From Streptomyces sp. SCSIO 30461 (lineage in GTDB: Bacteria; Actinomycetota; Actinomycetes; Streptomycetales; Streptomycetaceae), in contig NZ_CP146101.1 in NCBI RefSeq assembly GCF_037023745.1, positions 7,234,001 to 7,298,000 of the forward strand: DNA of 64,000 bases, given 5' to 3'. Positions within the stretch are counted from its first letter, which is position 1, and every line of letters starts with the position of its first letter. Below, piece by piece: positions 20,901 through 29,472 of this stretch. Under the pieces are notes generated by a model. The model was not told the origin of the DNA, did not search any database, and was given only the letters and a program-made list of their open reading frames with translations. The translations under genes and the position numbers were made by a program.

Positions 20901-21812
20901 TCAGCGCACGTGGATCACATGCTCGGTGACGTGCCGGGTGGCACTGTCGGCGTAACTCGGGGTAGTGGCCGTGACAGCGTCCTGGGCGCCGGAGACCGCG
21001 TGGGACACGACAGGCGTGGCGACGGCCGTGTCGGTCAGGTCCTGGGCGAATGGCCGCGACTCACCGGCCACCCCGCCGGCGAAGGAGCCGGTCGAATCAC
21101 CCACACCGTGGGCGACGGGCCTGACCTGATCGGCGACGGTTCCGACAAGCGGTGCGACCGACCCGGTCACCCCACCGGCGAACGGCCCCACCTCGGCGAC
21201 GACCCCGCGCGCGAAGAGCGGCACGTCTGCGGTGACGCCCGTGGCGAGACCACCGGCGTCACCGACTGCCTGACCGGCGACCGGGGCGACACTGGCCACG
21301 GCCCGGCCCGCTATCGGAGGCAGGGCGTCCTGCGCCGTCTCGTCCACGGCAGGGCCGGCCGCATCGATCGCGGAGTGGGCGTGCGCCGGCGCCTGCTCGA
21401 ACTCCGAGACGAACGCGGACAGCGGACCGAACAGGTAGTCGATCTCGGTGTCGATCGACGTCGACTCGGCCGTGGCTTCGATGCGCTGACGGACTTCGCC
21501 ACGTGCCCGGTCCCGTGCCCGGTCCGCGGCCGACACCGCCGAAGCCGCGGGCGCCGACGCCACGGGCTTGGACGCGGCAGCGTCCCGCGCCGTACCGGTG
21601 GCCGCGGACACGGCCCGCGAGCGGTCGACGTCTGCGGCCTCCGCGAGGTCCCGGATGTCCGCGGACTTGTCCTGGGCCAGGTCGGCGGCCTGGTCCGGGG
21701 TGGAGAGGGACGGCGAGGACAGCTCGTCCGCAGCGGCTGCGGCGGTGCCGACGGCCCACATACCGGCGGCACCGGCCGCGACGGCGATGGAACGGCGGAT
21801 GTTCTTGTTCAT
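20901..21812 (-). CDS. Exported Ala/Val-rich protein of unknown function
   Basis: This 303-residue protein has a signal peptide (MNKNIRRSIAVAAGAAGMWA, then TAAAAADE). The next 130 residues are Ala- and charge-rich and likely helical. The C-terminal half is a loosely periodic array of short blocks of the type VAPVAGQAV, VGPFAGGV and VAPLVGTV, spaced about 20 residues. It ends in HVTEHVIHVR. No catalytic motif is visible. It follows another exported protein gene by 84 bases on the same strand. The repeats suggest a surface or spore-coat structural role, but that is only a guess. Confidence 0.75.
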   Translation of the reverse strand: MNKNIRRSIAVAAGAAGMWAVGTAAAAADELSSPSLSTPDQAADLAQDKSADIRDLAEAADVDRSRAVSAATGTARDAAASKPVASAPAASAVSAADRARDRARGEVRQRIEATAESTSIDTEIDYLFGPLSAFVSEFEQAPAHAHSAIDAAGPAVDETAQDALPPIAGRAVASVAPVAGQAVGDAGGLATGVTADVPLFARGVVAEVGPFAGGVTGSVAPLVGTVADQVRPVAHGVGDSTGSFAGGVAGESRPFAQDLTDTAVATPVVSHAVSGAQDAVTATTPSYADSATRHVTEHVIHVR

Positions 21813-21896
21813 ATCGGGTGTTTCCTTCGGATCCGAGGGTCGGGCAGACCTGCTCCGCCCCCGCGCGGCAGGTCTCAGGCGGGGGAAAGGCCTGCC

Positions 21897-22931
21897 CTAT
21901 CCGGGGAATTCGAGGATGTCGCGGTGGCACTCACGCAGCCCGGCGCCATCGGCCGGCTGCCTGGATCCACGCATGAGGACGAACGCCGCACCACGTGAGA
22001 ACCATGCGCCCTGAGGGTCACCCGAGCGGTGCGGGTGACCGTCACCGGCGACCTGGAGTACGGCGCTTCCACCCGGCCCTCCGGGTGCGCCCGGTGCGCG
22101 ACCGGGCGCCGTCGGAAGGCTCCCGCCGCGCCCGAGAAAGGCGTCGGCGAGGTACTGCGCAGGAGGGCCCGGCGGGGCGGTTCGCGGGGCCATGTCCGAG
22201 AACTCGGGTGCGGGTGCGGGTGCGGGTGCGACGAGCTGACCCTCCGCCGCGGACCCTGCGGAAACCGGACTGCGCCCCGGCACCGGAACAACGGTCGCCA
22301 CCGGGACGGTCACGGCGACGGGCACGAACTGCCCCCCGCCAAGCCCGTCCCCGACGGCCACCGGGCACGTCCGCCCGGCCATGAGCCGACCGGCTGTACG
22401 GGTGGTCGTGGTGACGGCCTCACGGAAGGGCTCGGCCTCCGCGACCGGCTCGACCACCCGCAGGGCAACAGGCGTGACGGCCCGCTTGACCGCCGTCCCG
22501 ACAGCCGCCGCTCCGGCCCGGGTCGCCACCGCGGCCCCGTCACGTCCGGCCGTCGACCGCGACGGCTCCACCGAATCCGCCGACGGCTCCGAACCCACCG
22601 ACGACTCAAGGTCCACCGGCTGCCGCGGTGTCTCCTGCCTCGCCATCGACGTACCGTCCAGCCCACCGCCGTCCAACTCTGTGCCGTCCGGCCGGGAGGC
22701 CTCCAGGCCGGTGTCATCGGCCCTGTCCATCGGTTCGTTCGCGACCACGCGCTCCAGCAGCTTCTCCGCACCGGGCCGTTCCGCCGCCTGCGCCTCGGTG
22801 CCAAGGGCCAGCCCCAGCACCGTCAGCCCGGCGACGAGCAGCAACACCCGCACAGCGCACACCGCATAGCGCCGTGCCACCTCACGCACAGGGCGCGCGG
22901 CGGCTGCGGGCAGCGCAGCGGTGGACAACAA
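21897..22931 (-). CDS. Exported or membrane-anchored low-complexity protein of unknown function
   Basis: This 344-residue protein has an N-terminal hydrophobic segment (VRVLLLVAGLTVLGLALG followed by TEAQAAE) that looks like a signal peptide or anchor. A disordered acidic/Ser region and a Val/Pro-rich stretch with repeated PVAV and VPV words follow. The last 45 residues are more defined: GAWFSRGAAFVLMRGSRQ, then ECHRDILEFPG at the C-terminus. It lies upstream of, and probably cotranscribed with, the exported protein gene at 20901. No known domain is recognised. Confidence 0.7.
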   Translation of the reverse strand: MLSTAALPAAAARPVREVARRYAVCAVRVLLLVAGLTVLGLALGTEAQAAERPGAEKLLERVVANEPMDRADDTGLEASRPDGTELDGGGLDGTSMARQETPRQPVDLESSVGSEPSADSVEPSRSTAGRDGAAVATRAGAAAVGTAVKRAVTPVALRVVEPVAEAEPFREAVTTTTRTAGRLMAGRTCPVAVGDGLGGGQFVPVAVTVPVATVVPVPGRSPVSAGSAAEGQLVAPAPAPAPEFSDMAPRTAPPGPPAQYLADAFLGRGGSLPTAPGRAPGAPGGPGGSAVLQVAGDGHPHRSGDPQGAWFSRGAAFVLMRGSRQPADGAGLRECHRDILEFPG

Positions 22932-23025
22932 AACGGGTCAAGCCCTCCCCGGTAGCGGAGGGTGGCCCTCCGATGGCAACGGGACGATGCTCGCATGGGA
23001 CTGCGGGGGTCACGCAAGTCCCTTG

Positions 23026-24210
23026 TTACTGATGGGTCGCCATGTCCGGTATGGGCAGGGGCCGCTTTTCTATCGCGGCAGCCATGATCTCTGGGAAGAG
23101 GTCGGGGGTGCAGGCAAAGGCAGGCGCTCCCAGTGCGGCCAGCGCCGCCGCGTGCTCCCTGTCGTACGCCGGAGCGCCTTCGTCGGAGAGTGCAAGCAGG
23201 GCGACGAACTGCACTCCGGACGCCTTCATCGCCGCCACCCGCTTCAGCATCTCGTCGCGTATGCCGCCCTCGTAGAGGTCGCTGATGAGGACGACGACGG
23301 TGTCCGCGGGGCGGGTGATCTGCGACTGGCAGTAGGCCAGCGCGCGGTTGATGTCGGTGCCGCCACCGAGCTGGGTGCCGAACAGCACATCGACCGGGTC
23401 GTCCAGCTGGTCCGTCAGATCCACGACAGCCGTGTCGAAGACCACCAGCCGGGTCGCGATCGAACGCATCGACGCGAGCACGGCGCCGAACACCGATGCG
23501 TACACCACCGATGCCGCCATGGAGCCGGACTGGTCGATGCAGAGCACGACGTCCTTCTTCACGGACTGCGCCGCGCGACCGTAACCGATGAGTCGGTCGG
23601 GGATGACCGTGCGGTGCTCCGGGAGGTAGTTCTTGAGGTTCGCCCGTATCGTGCGGCCCCAGTCGATGTCCCGGTGGCGCGGCCGGTTGACGCGGGCGCT
23701 GCGGTCCAGCGCTCCGGTGAGGGTCGCGCGGGTGCGCGTGGCCAGCCGCTTCTCCAGGTCGTCCACGACCTTGCGCACCACGGCCCTGGCGGTCTCCCTG
23801 GTCGTCTCGGGCATGGCCTTGTTCAGGGAGAGCAGCGTGCCGACCAGGTGTACGTCGGCCTCGACCGCCTCCAGCATCTCCGGTTCCAGCAGCAGGGTGC
23901 TGAGGCCGAGCCGGTCGATCGCGTCGCGCTGCATGACCTGGACGACGGAGCTCGGGAAGTACGTACGGATGTCCCCGAGCCAGCGCGCCACATTGGGTGC
24001 CGATCCCTCAAGGCCGGCCGAGCGCTTTCCGGTGCCGCGCTCCTGGCTGTTCCCCTTGCCGTAGAGGGCGCCCAGTGCCGCGTCCATGCCGACGTCCGTA
24101 CCGGCCAGGGCGCAGCCGGTGCCGTCGGCCACCCCGCCGCCGAGCACCAGACGCCAGCGCCTGAGGCGCTCGTCACCGGTCTGCATGGCATCGGCCGCTG
24201 CCGCGGTCAT
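23026..24210 (-). CDS. VWA-domain protein (CoxE-like) of a MoxR system
   Basis: This 394-residue protein has a helical N-terminal half and a von Willebrand A domain from about residue 222. The metal site is complete: DQSGSM (DxSxS), a Thr in GGGTDINRA and SDLYEGG. It has no signal peptide, so it is cytoplasmic. VWA partners of MoxR AAA ATPases usually bridge the ATPase to its substrate, as in cobalt chelatase and CoxDE. It overlaps the upstream DUF5682 gene by ATGA and is the last gene of a three-gene operon. Confidence 0.9.
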   Translation of the reverse strand: MTAAAADAMQTGDERLRRWRLVLGGGVADGTGCALAGTDVGMDAALGALYGKGNSQERGTGKRSAGLEGSAPNVARWLGDIRTYFPSSVVQVMQRDAIDRLGLSTLLLEPEMLEAVEADVHLVGTLLSLNKAMPETTRETARAVVRKVVDDLEKRLATRTRATLTGALDRSARVNRPRHRDIDWGRTIRANLKNYLPEHRTVIPDRLIGYGRAAQSVKKDVVLCIDQSGSMAASVVYASVFGAVLASMRSIATRLVVFDTAVVDLTDQLDDPVDVLFGTQLGGGTDINRALAYCQSQITRPADTVVVLISDLYEGGIRDEMLKRVAAMKASGVQFVALLALSDEGAPAYDREHAAALAALGAPAFACTPDLFPEIMAAAIEKRPLPIPDMATHQ

Positions 24211-26585
24211 ACGCGGTCCCCCTCCAGGATCAGTCTCAGTACGGGCAGCACGGCATCGGCTCGTGCCTCGTCGATTCCGGCGCCGAAACCAGGCGCTCCG
24301 GGCTCCCCCGCGGCGGGCACCGTGCCCGAAGCCGCCGGGCCGCGGCGCACCAGCTCCCCGAGGGTGCGCCGGACACCGGGTTCATACGCCGAGAACGTAC
24401 GCCGCAGCAGCGGCAGTACGTCCGTGAACGCGTCCGGGGGCACGGACGTCAGCCAGGCGTCGACCAGTCCGAGCAGCCGCTCGTCATGGACCAGCAGCAT
24501 CCCCCCGCCCGCCGTACCGCCGACGAAGCCCTCGATCCAGGCGGCGGCGTCGGCGGGCGGGGTACCGGGTGAGAGCGCGAGGCTCATCAACCGGGCCGCC
24601 TCGTCCTCGTCGAGGCGGCCTTCGTCCAGCAGGAGCCGTGCCGCGCGCCCTCGTATCACCCCGGGCACGCTGTCGCGCACCGCCAGCTTGCGCAGCACCT
24701 CCGTCCAGCGCGCGCTCAGCTCATCGCTGCCGGCCAGCAAACCGATAGCGGTGTGCACGCCGTCGAGGTGGCCGCGCATCTCGACGGCGCCATCCGTGTC
24801 GAGTCCCGTACACGCAGGCGGCAGGCCCACACAGATCCGCTCGGCGAGCCCGGTCGCCACTTCCCCGAGTGCCGCCGTACCGGTGGCCCGCACGTCCCCG
24901 TAGCGCAGGGAGCGGGCGAGCGCGGGGAGAGCCTGGGCGAGGTGGCCTACATCGGCGTCCAGAGCCGCCCGGTCGGCGAGCGCCTTCATCACCACCGGAA
25001 GGGCGTCCGGTAGTTCGGCCAGCAGACAGCGCTCGGCCAGGGTGGTCACGTCGGCGAGCGCGGTCGCCGACGCGGCATCCGACTCGGCTCGCGCGGTGGC
25101 CGCGCCGAGCACCGTGGTGCCCCAGACCCCCGCCTCGGCGACCTTGACGAACAGCTCGGGTTCCCAGCGCAGCCGCCAGGTCTCCCGAAAGGTGCCGGAG
25201 GAGCCCCGGCCGGCCGCCGGGGCACCCCAGTCGACACCCAGCAGCCGCAGCCGGTGCAGCAGCCTGCTGCGAGCGGCGTCGGTCTGCTTGCGCAGATCGA
25301 GCTCCAACTCCCTTTCCAGCAGCTCCGGTTTAAGCCGCAGACCGCGCTGGAGCCGGGCCAGGTCGCGCTGGAGCGGGACGGCCGGCGCGGAGTCGGGCAC
25401 CTCTCCCAGCACATCGCCGATGACCAGCCGGTCGCGGACGAGCTCCAACGGCACATCGGAGCCCTCGCACATCACCGCGCGTACGGCGTCGGTCGTCTCG
25501 CCCAGACCGGCGAGCGGACGGCCGCGCATCGCGGCCAGTGTCCCGGCGAGCCGTACGGCCTCGATGACATGCGCCGACGAGACGAACCGGTCCTCGTCCC
25601 TGAGCAGTCCGGCGACCTTGGTCATCCAGCGCTCGACGGGACGGTCGGTCGCGCCGAACAGGTGCGCGTACCAGCCTGGCGAGTCGATTCCCGCTCCGTA
25701 GCCCGTGCGCCGGGCGAGCCTGCGGTGGGTCCAGGGCACCCAGGTGGTCTCGGTCCTGACCTTGGGCAGGCCCTTCAGCAGGGCACGGTCCGCGGTGACC
25801 GTGGACTTCGCGGTGAGCGCGGGGACGTGCCAGGCGCCGCAGACGACGGCGACCTCATGGCCGAACTCCCTGCGTGTCGCGCGCAGCTGGACCCGCATAT
25901 ACGCCTCACGCACCAGGTCACGGTCCCGCCCACCGTGCCCGTACTCCTCACGCAGAGCGGCCATGGCCTCGCCGACCACCGCGAACGACGCGAGCGGGTC
26001 GACCTGGGCGGCCCCACCGCTCTCGCCGCGGTGCTCGACCACGTCCTCCCACCAGCGCTCCGGATCGTCGTATCCGGCGGTCTCGGCGAGCACCGCGAGC
26101 GGATCGATCCGCAGCGACGCCGCCTCGTCGTCGCCACCGGGGTGCGCCTCGTCCTCGTCGTCGCCCCAGGTGGGGTCCGCGGCCGCGGCCAGCGAGTGGG
26201 CGGCGGGTAGGTCGATGAACCGGACCGGCACGTCGTGTCCTTGGGCCCAGCGGATGGCGACCCATTCCGGCGAGAACGCGGCCATGGGCCAGAAGGCCGC
26301 ACGTCCCGGATCGTCCACGGCGTGGGCGAGCAGGGCGACGGGCGGGACCATGGCCGGGTCGGCGGCGAGCGGCAGCAGGGTGTCGCCCTCGGGCGGCCCC
26401 TCGATCAGCACCGCACGAGGCATGGCGGCGTCGAGTGCCGCCCGCACGGCCCGCGCCGAACCCGGGCCGTGGTGCCGTACCCCCAGCACCAAGGGCTCAC
26501 GCCCCGGCCACCGCTTCTCCCCTCCGGAAGCGGTGACGGCCGCGGGTCCTGTGCCGTGCCCCGCCGTGGTGACGGCTGTCGTCAT
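24207..26585 (-). CDS. DUF5682 protein with TIKI/TraB-like motifs
   Basis: This 792-residue protein is an uncharacterised family (DUF5682) found with MoxR/VWA pairs. The N-terminal third opens with VLGVRHHGPGSARAVRAAL and then RAVLIEGPPEG. Near residue 240 it has EVAVVCGAWHVPAL. This order of a G-x-x-H strand, a Glu on the next strand and a late GAxH matches the TIKI/TraB/ChaN-like fold, in which these residues bind metal. The C-terminal two thirds is helical and repeat-like. It overlaps MoxR upstream and VWA downstream by four bases each, so the three products are likely made in equal amounts and act as a complex. Confidence 0.82.
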   Translation of the reverse strand: MTTAVTTAGHGTGPAAVTASGGEKRWPGREPLVLGVRHHGPGSARAVRAALDAAMPRAVLIEGPPEGDTLLPLAADPAMVPPVALLAHAVDDPGRAAFWPMAAFSPEWVAIRWAQGHDVPVRFIDLPAAHSLAAAADPTWGDDEDEAHPGGDDEAASLRIDPLAVLAETAGYDDPERWWEDVVEHRGESGGAAQVDPLASFAVVGEAMAALREEYGHGGRDRDLVREAYMRVQLRATRREFGHEVAVVCGAWHVPALTAKSTVTADRALLKGLPKVRTETTWVPWTHRRLARRTGYGAGIDSPGWYAHLFGATDRPVERWMTKVAGLLRDEDRFVSSAHVIEAVRLAGTLAAMRGRPLAGLGETTDAVRAVMCEGSDVPLELVRDRLVIGDVLGEVPDSAPAVPLQRDLARLQRGLRLKPELLERELELDLRKQTDAARSRLLHRLRLLGVDWGAPAAGRGSSGTFRETWRLRWEPELFVKVAEAGVWGTTVLGAATARAESDAASATALADVTTLAERCLLAELPDALPVVMKALADRAALDADVGHLAQALPALARSLRYGDVRATGTAALGEVATGLAERICVGLPPACTGLDTDGAVEMRGHLDGVHTAIGLLAGSDELSARWTEVLRKLAVRDSVPGVIRGRAARLLLDEGRLDEDEAARLMSLALSPGTPPADAAAWIEGFVGGTAGGGMLLVHDERLLGLVDAWLTSVPPDAFTDVLPLLRRTFSAYEPGVRRTLGELVRRGPAASGTVPAAGEPGAPGFGAGIDEARADAVLPVLRLILEGDRV

Positions 26586-27694
26586 GCGCTCACCTCACGG
26601 CAGGCGCGGTAGAAGTCCTTCCAGCCGTCCCGTTCACGCACGACCGTCTCCAGATATTCCTGCCAGATGACACGGTCCGCCGCCGGATCGCGGACCACCG
26701 CGCCGAGGATGCCCGCCGCCACATCACCGGGCCGCAGCACGCCGTCACCGAAGTGGGAGGCCAGCGCGAGGCCGTTGGTGACGACGGAGATCGCCTCGGC
26801 CGTGGAGAGTGTTCCCGAGGGGGACTTGAGCCTGGTCCGGCCGTCGGTGGACATCCCGTCCCGCAGCTCGCGGAAGACCGTGACGACCCGGCGGATCTCG
26901 TCGACGCCCTCGGGCACGGCGGGCAGATCGAGCGAGCGCCCTATCTGGTCGACTCGCCGGGAGACGATGTCGACCTCGTCGTCCGCGGTGGCGGGCAGCG
27001 GCAGCACCACCGTGTTGAACCGGCGGCGCAGCGCGCTCGACAGATCATTGACCCCACGGTCCCGGTCGTTGGCCGTGGCGATGAGGTTGAATCCGCGGAC
27101 CGCCTGCACTTCCTGGCCCAGCTCGGGAATCGGCAGGGTCTTCTCCGACAGGATGGTGATGAGCGTGTCCTGAACATCCGCGGGGATGCGGGTGAGCTCC
27201 TCGACGCGTGCCGTCATGCCCTCGGACATGGCCCGCATCACCGGGCTGGGCACCAGGGCGTCCCGGCTCGGGCCGTGGGCGAGCAACTGGGCGTAGTTCC
27301 ACCCGTAGCGGATGGCCTCCTCCGGAGTGCCCGCCGTGCCCTGCACCAGCAGCGTGGAATCTCCGCTGACGGCCGCGGCGAGGTGCTCGGAGACCCAGGT
27401 CTTGGCCGTGCCGGGCACGCCGAGCAGAAGAAGAGCGCGGTCGGTGGCGAGCGTGGTGACCGCGACTTCGACGATCCGGCGCGGTCCCACGTACTTCGGC
27501 GTGATCACCGTCCCGTCGGACAGGATGCCGCCGAGCAGATACGTGGCCACGGCCCACGGCGACAGCCGCCAGTGGGCCGGCCGCGGCCGGTCGTCTGCCG
27601 CGGCAATGGCCTTGAGCTCATCGGCGAAGGCGTCTTCGGCATGGGGTCGCAGGACCTCGGTGTCTGCCTCGGCTCGGTTTTCGGGCATGGTCAT
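26582..27694 (-). CDS. MoxR-family AAA ATPase
   Basis: This 370-residue ATPase has Walker A GVPGTAKT (about residue 94). A MoxR-type helix insertion follows, then IPADVQDTLITILSEKTLPI, the sensor-1 region NLIATANDRDRGVNDL and the ALRRRF arginine finger. The C-terminal lid ends at CREVSA. The ATG at 27694 follows a near-ideal GGAGGGG ribosome site with a four-base spacer, so it heads the operon with the DUF5682 and VWA genes. MoxR ATPases remodel partner proteins with VWA adaptors; the client here is unknown. Confidence 0.93.
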   Translation of the reverse strand: MTMPENRAEADTEVLRPHAEDAFADELKAIAAADDRPRPAHWRLSPWAVATYLLGGILSDGTVITPKYVGPRRIVEVAVTTLATDRALLLLGVPGTAKTWVSEHLAAAVSGDSTLLVQGTAGTPEEAIRYGWNYAQLLAHGPSRDALVPSPVMRAMSEGMTARVEELTRIPADVQDTLITILSEKTLPIPELGQEVQAVRGFNLIATANDRDRGVNDLSSALRRRFNTVVLPLPATADDEVDIVSRRVDQIGRSLDLPAVPEGVDEIRRVVTVFRELRDGMSTDGRTRLKSPSGTLSTAEAISVVTNGLALASHFGDGVLRPGDVAAGILGAVVRDPAADRVIWQEYLETVVRERDGWKDFYRACREVSA

Positions 27695-27900
27695 GTATCC
27701 CCTCCAGATCGTTCGACCGGATGTGGATTCCACGGTGCACCACGGCACTGACAATCGGGCCGCTTCCCTGGAGCGCGGCCGAAGTCGGGGGTGTGCGCGC
27801 GGGGTTGCCGCGAGCCCGGGCGCCGAGCCGCCCACACCGCCGGATCGGGGGAACGCGCTGGTCGGCACGATTGTCAGTGGCGGGTCGTAGCGTCGTTCCC
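27695..27900. promoter_or_regulatory. Divergent promoter region of the MoxR module
   Basis: This 206-base gap separates the minus-strand MoxR-DUF5682-VWA operon from the plus-strand SWIM-DUF5691 pair and must carry both promoters. The AT-richer part near 27690-27735 is the likely MoxR side. No strong inverted repeat was found. A shared regulatory region would let both arms respond to one signal. Confidence 0.5.
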
Positions 27901-29265
27901 ATGAATCAGCAGGGGGTTCGCTGGACTGCGGAGCAGGTGCTCGCACTGTCTCCTGACGTCGCGTCACGCAAGGCGGGAAGCAAACTCGGCACTGCCGGCC
28001 CGTGGTCGGGCACGGGCTGCGGCGCGTCCGGAGCCGTCTGGGGCCTGTGCAAGGGCAGCGGCAGCAGGCCGTATCAGACGATCGTCGACATCGCCGGTGC
28101 CACCGGCCCCGCGTACAAGTGCAGTTGCCCGAGCCGGAAGTTCCCTTGCAAGCACGCGCTGGGACTGCTGCTGCTCTGGTCGGGCGACGAAGCGGCGGTC
28201 TCGGACGGGGAGGTGCCCGACTGGGCCGACGAGTGGCTCTGCGGGCGGCGCGGGCGCGCCGCCCGGAAGGAGGAGGGGGGCGCGAGCGGCGGCCGGTCCG
28301 CGAAGTCGGCCGACCCGGAGGCGGCACGACGGCGGGCCGATCGCCGGGCGGCTCGTATCACCGCCGGGGCGACGGAACTGGAGCAGCGGCTGGCCGATGT
28401 GCTGCGCGGCGGGCTGGCCGAGGCCGAACAGGCCGGATACGGGCTGTGGGAGGAGACGGCCGCCCGCATGGTCGACGCCCAGGCTCCCGGACTCGCTTCA
28501 CGGGTCCGCGAGTTGGGTGCGGTGCCGGGCTCCGGGCCGGGCTGGCCGGTGCGGTTGCTCGAGGAGTGCGCGCTGCTCCACCTCCTGGACCGGGCGTGGC
28601 TGGACCGCGCACGGCTGCCGGAGCCACTGGCGGCGACCGTGCGGACCAAGGTCGGACTGACCTCGCCCCCTGAAGCCCCCGCGGTCAGGGACGACTGGCT
28701 GGTGCTCGCGCAGTACGACACCTCGGACGGCAAGATCACCACTCGTCGGATATGGCTGCACGGCCGCGGCACCGGCCGCACGGCACTGCTCCTCTCCTAT
28801 GGAGCGGCCGGGCGGGCGCCGCAACTGGCCCTTCCGGTGGGACTGACGATCGACGCCGAGCTGACTCCGCATGCGGGAGCCAGGCAGTTGCGCGCCGATG
28901 TCGGGCAGCGGTTCGGGCAGCCGTCCCCGATCACGGCGCCGCCTCCGGGGCACACCGCGGCGGAGGGGATCGCCGCCTACGGCGCGGCTCTGAGCGAGGA
29001 CCCCTGGCTGGACTCCTGGCCGTGCACGCTGTCCGGGGTGGTCCCGATACCCGGAGACGACCACTGGCAACTGGCCGACGCCGACGGCCGCTCCGCGCTG
29101 CCGGTCGCCGCGCCGGTTCTGTCCCGCACCGGGTTGTGGCGACTCGCCGCCCTCTCGGGCGGCGGCCCCGTCACGGTCTTCGGCGAGCTCGGCCACCGGG
29201 GCTTCACACCCCTGGCCGCATGGTCGGACGGAAACGCCGAGACGGTCGCCCTCACCGGCGAGTGA
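27901..29265 (+). CDS. SWIM zinc-finger protein of the MoxR module
   Basis: The protein is 454 residues from the ATG at 27901. Near residue 75 it has CSCPSRKFPCKH, the CxCx(n)CxH pattern of a SWIM zinc finger, a DNA- or protein-binding module. A Gly/Arg-rich linker and a helical region follow. The C-terminal half has beta-rich segments with no familiar signature. The frame stays open upstream, but this ATG matches the start of the conserved sequence. It is divergent from the MoxR operon and upstream of the DUF5691 gene. Confidence 0.87.
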   Translation: MNQQGVRWTAEQVLALSPDVASRKAGSKLGTAGPWSGTGCGASGAVWGLCKGSGSRPYQTIVDIAGATGPAYKCSCPSRKFPCKHALGLLLLWSGDEAAVSDGEVPDWADEWLCGRRGRAARKEEGGASGGRSAKSADPEAARRRADRRAARITAGATELEQRLADVLRGGLAEAEQAGYGLWEETAARMVDAQAPGLASRVRELGAVPGSGPGWPVRLLEECALLHLLDRAWLDRARLPEPLAATVRTKVGLTSPPEAPAVRDDWLVLAQYDTSDGKITTRRIWLHGRGTGRTALLLSYGAAGRAPQLALPVGLTIDAELTPHAGARQLRADVGQRFGQPSPITAPPPGHTAAEGIAAYGAALSEDPWLDSWPCTLSGVVPIPGDDHWQLADADGRSALPVAAPVLSRTGLWRLAALSGGGPVTVFGELGHRGFTPLAAWSDGNAETVALTGE

Positions 29266-29472
29266 GCCGGAGCGGGGAAGCGCCCTGCGGTCGGGGCTCC
29301 GCCTTCGGAGGGAAGGCACGAGCCGACTCGGGGCGCGTCCCACCTGCCTCGCGCTGCTTCCCGCCGATCGCCGGCAGGAAGACCGAGTCCGAAGACCGAC
29401 CACATCACGCGGTCTCGTCCGAACGGCCAGACGCCCGAACGCCCGAACCGCATGACGCACCACGGAGGACCG

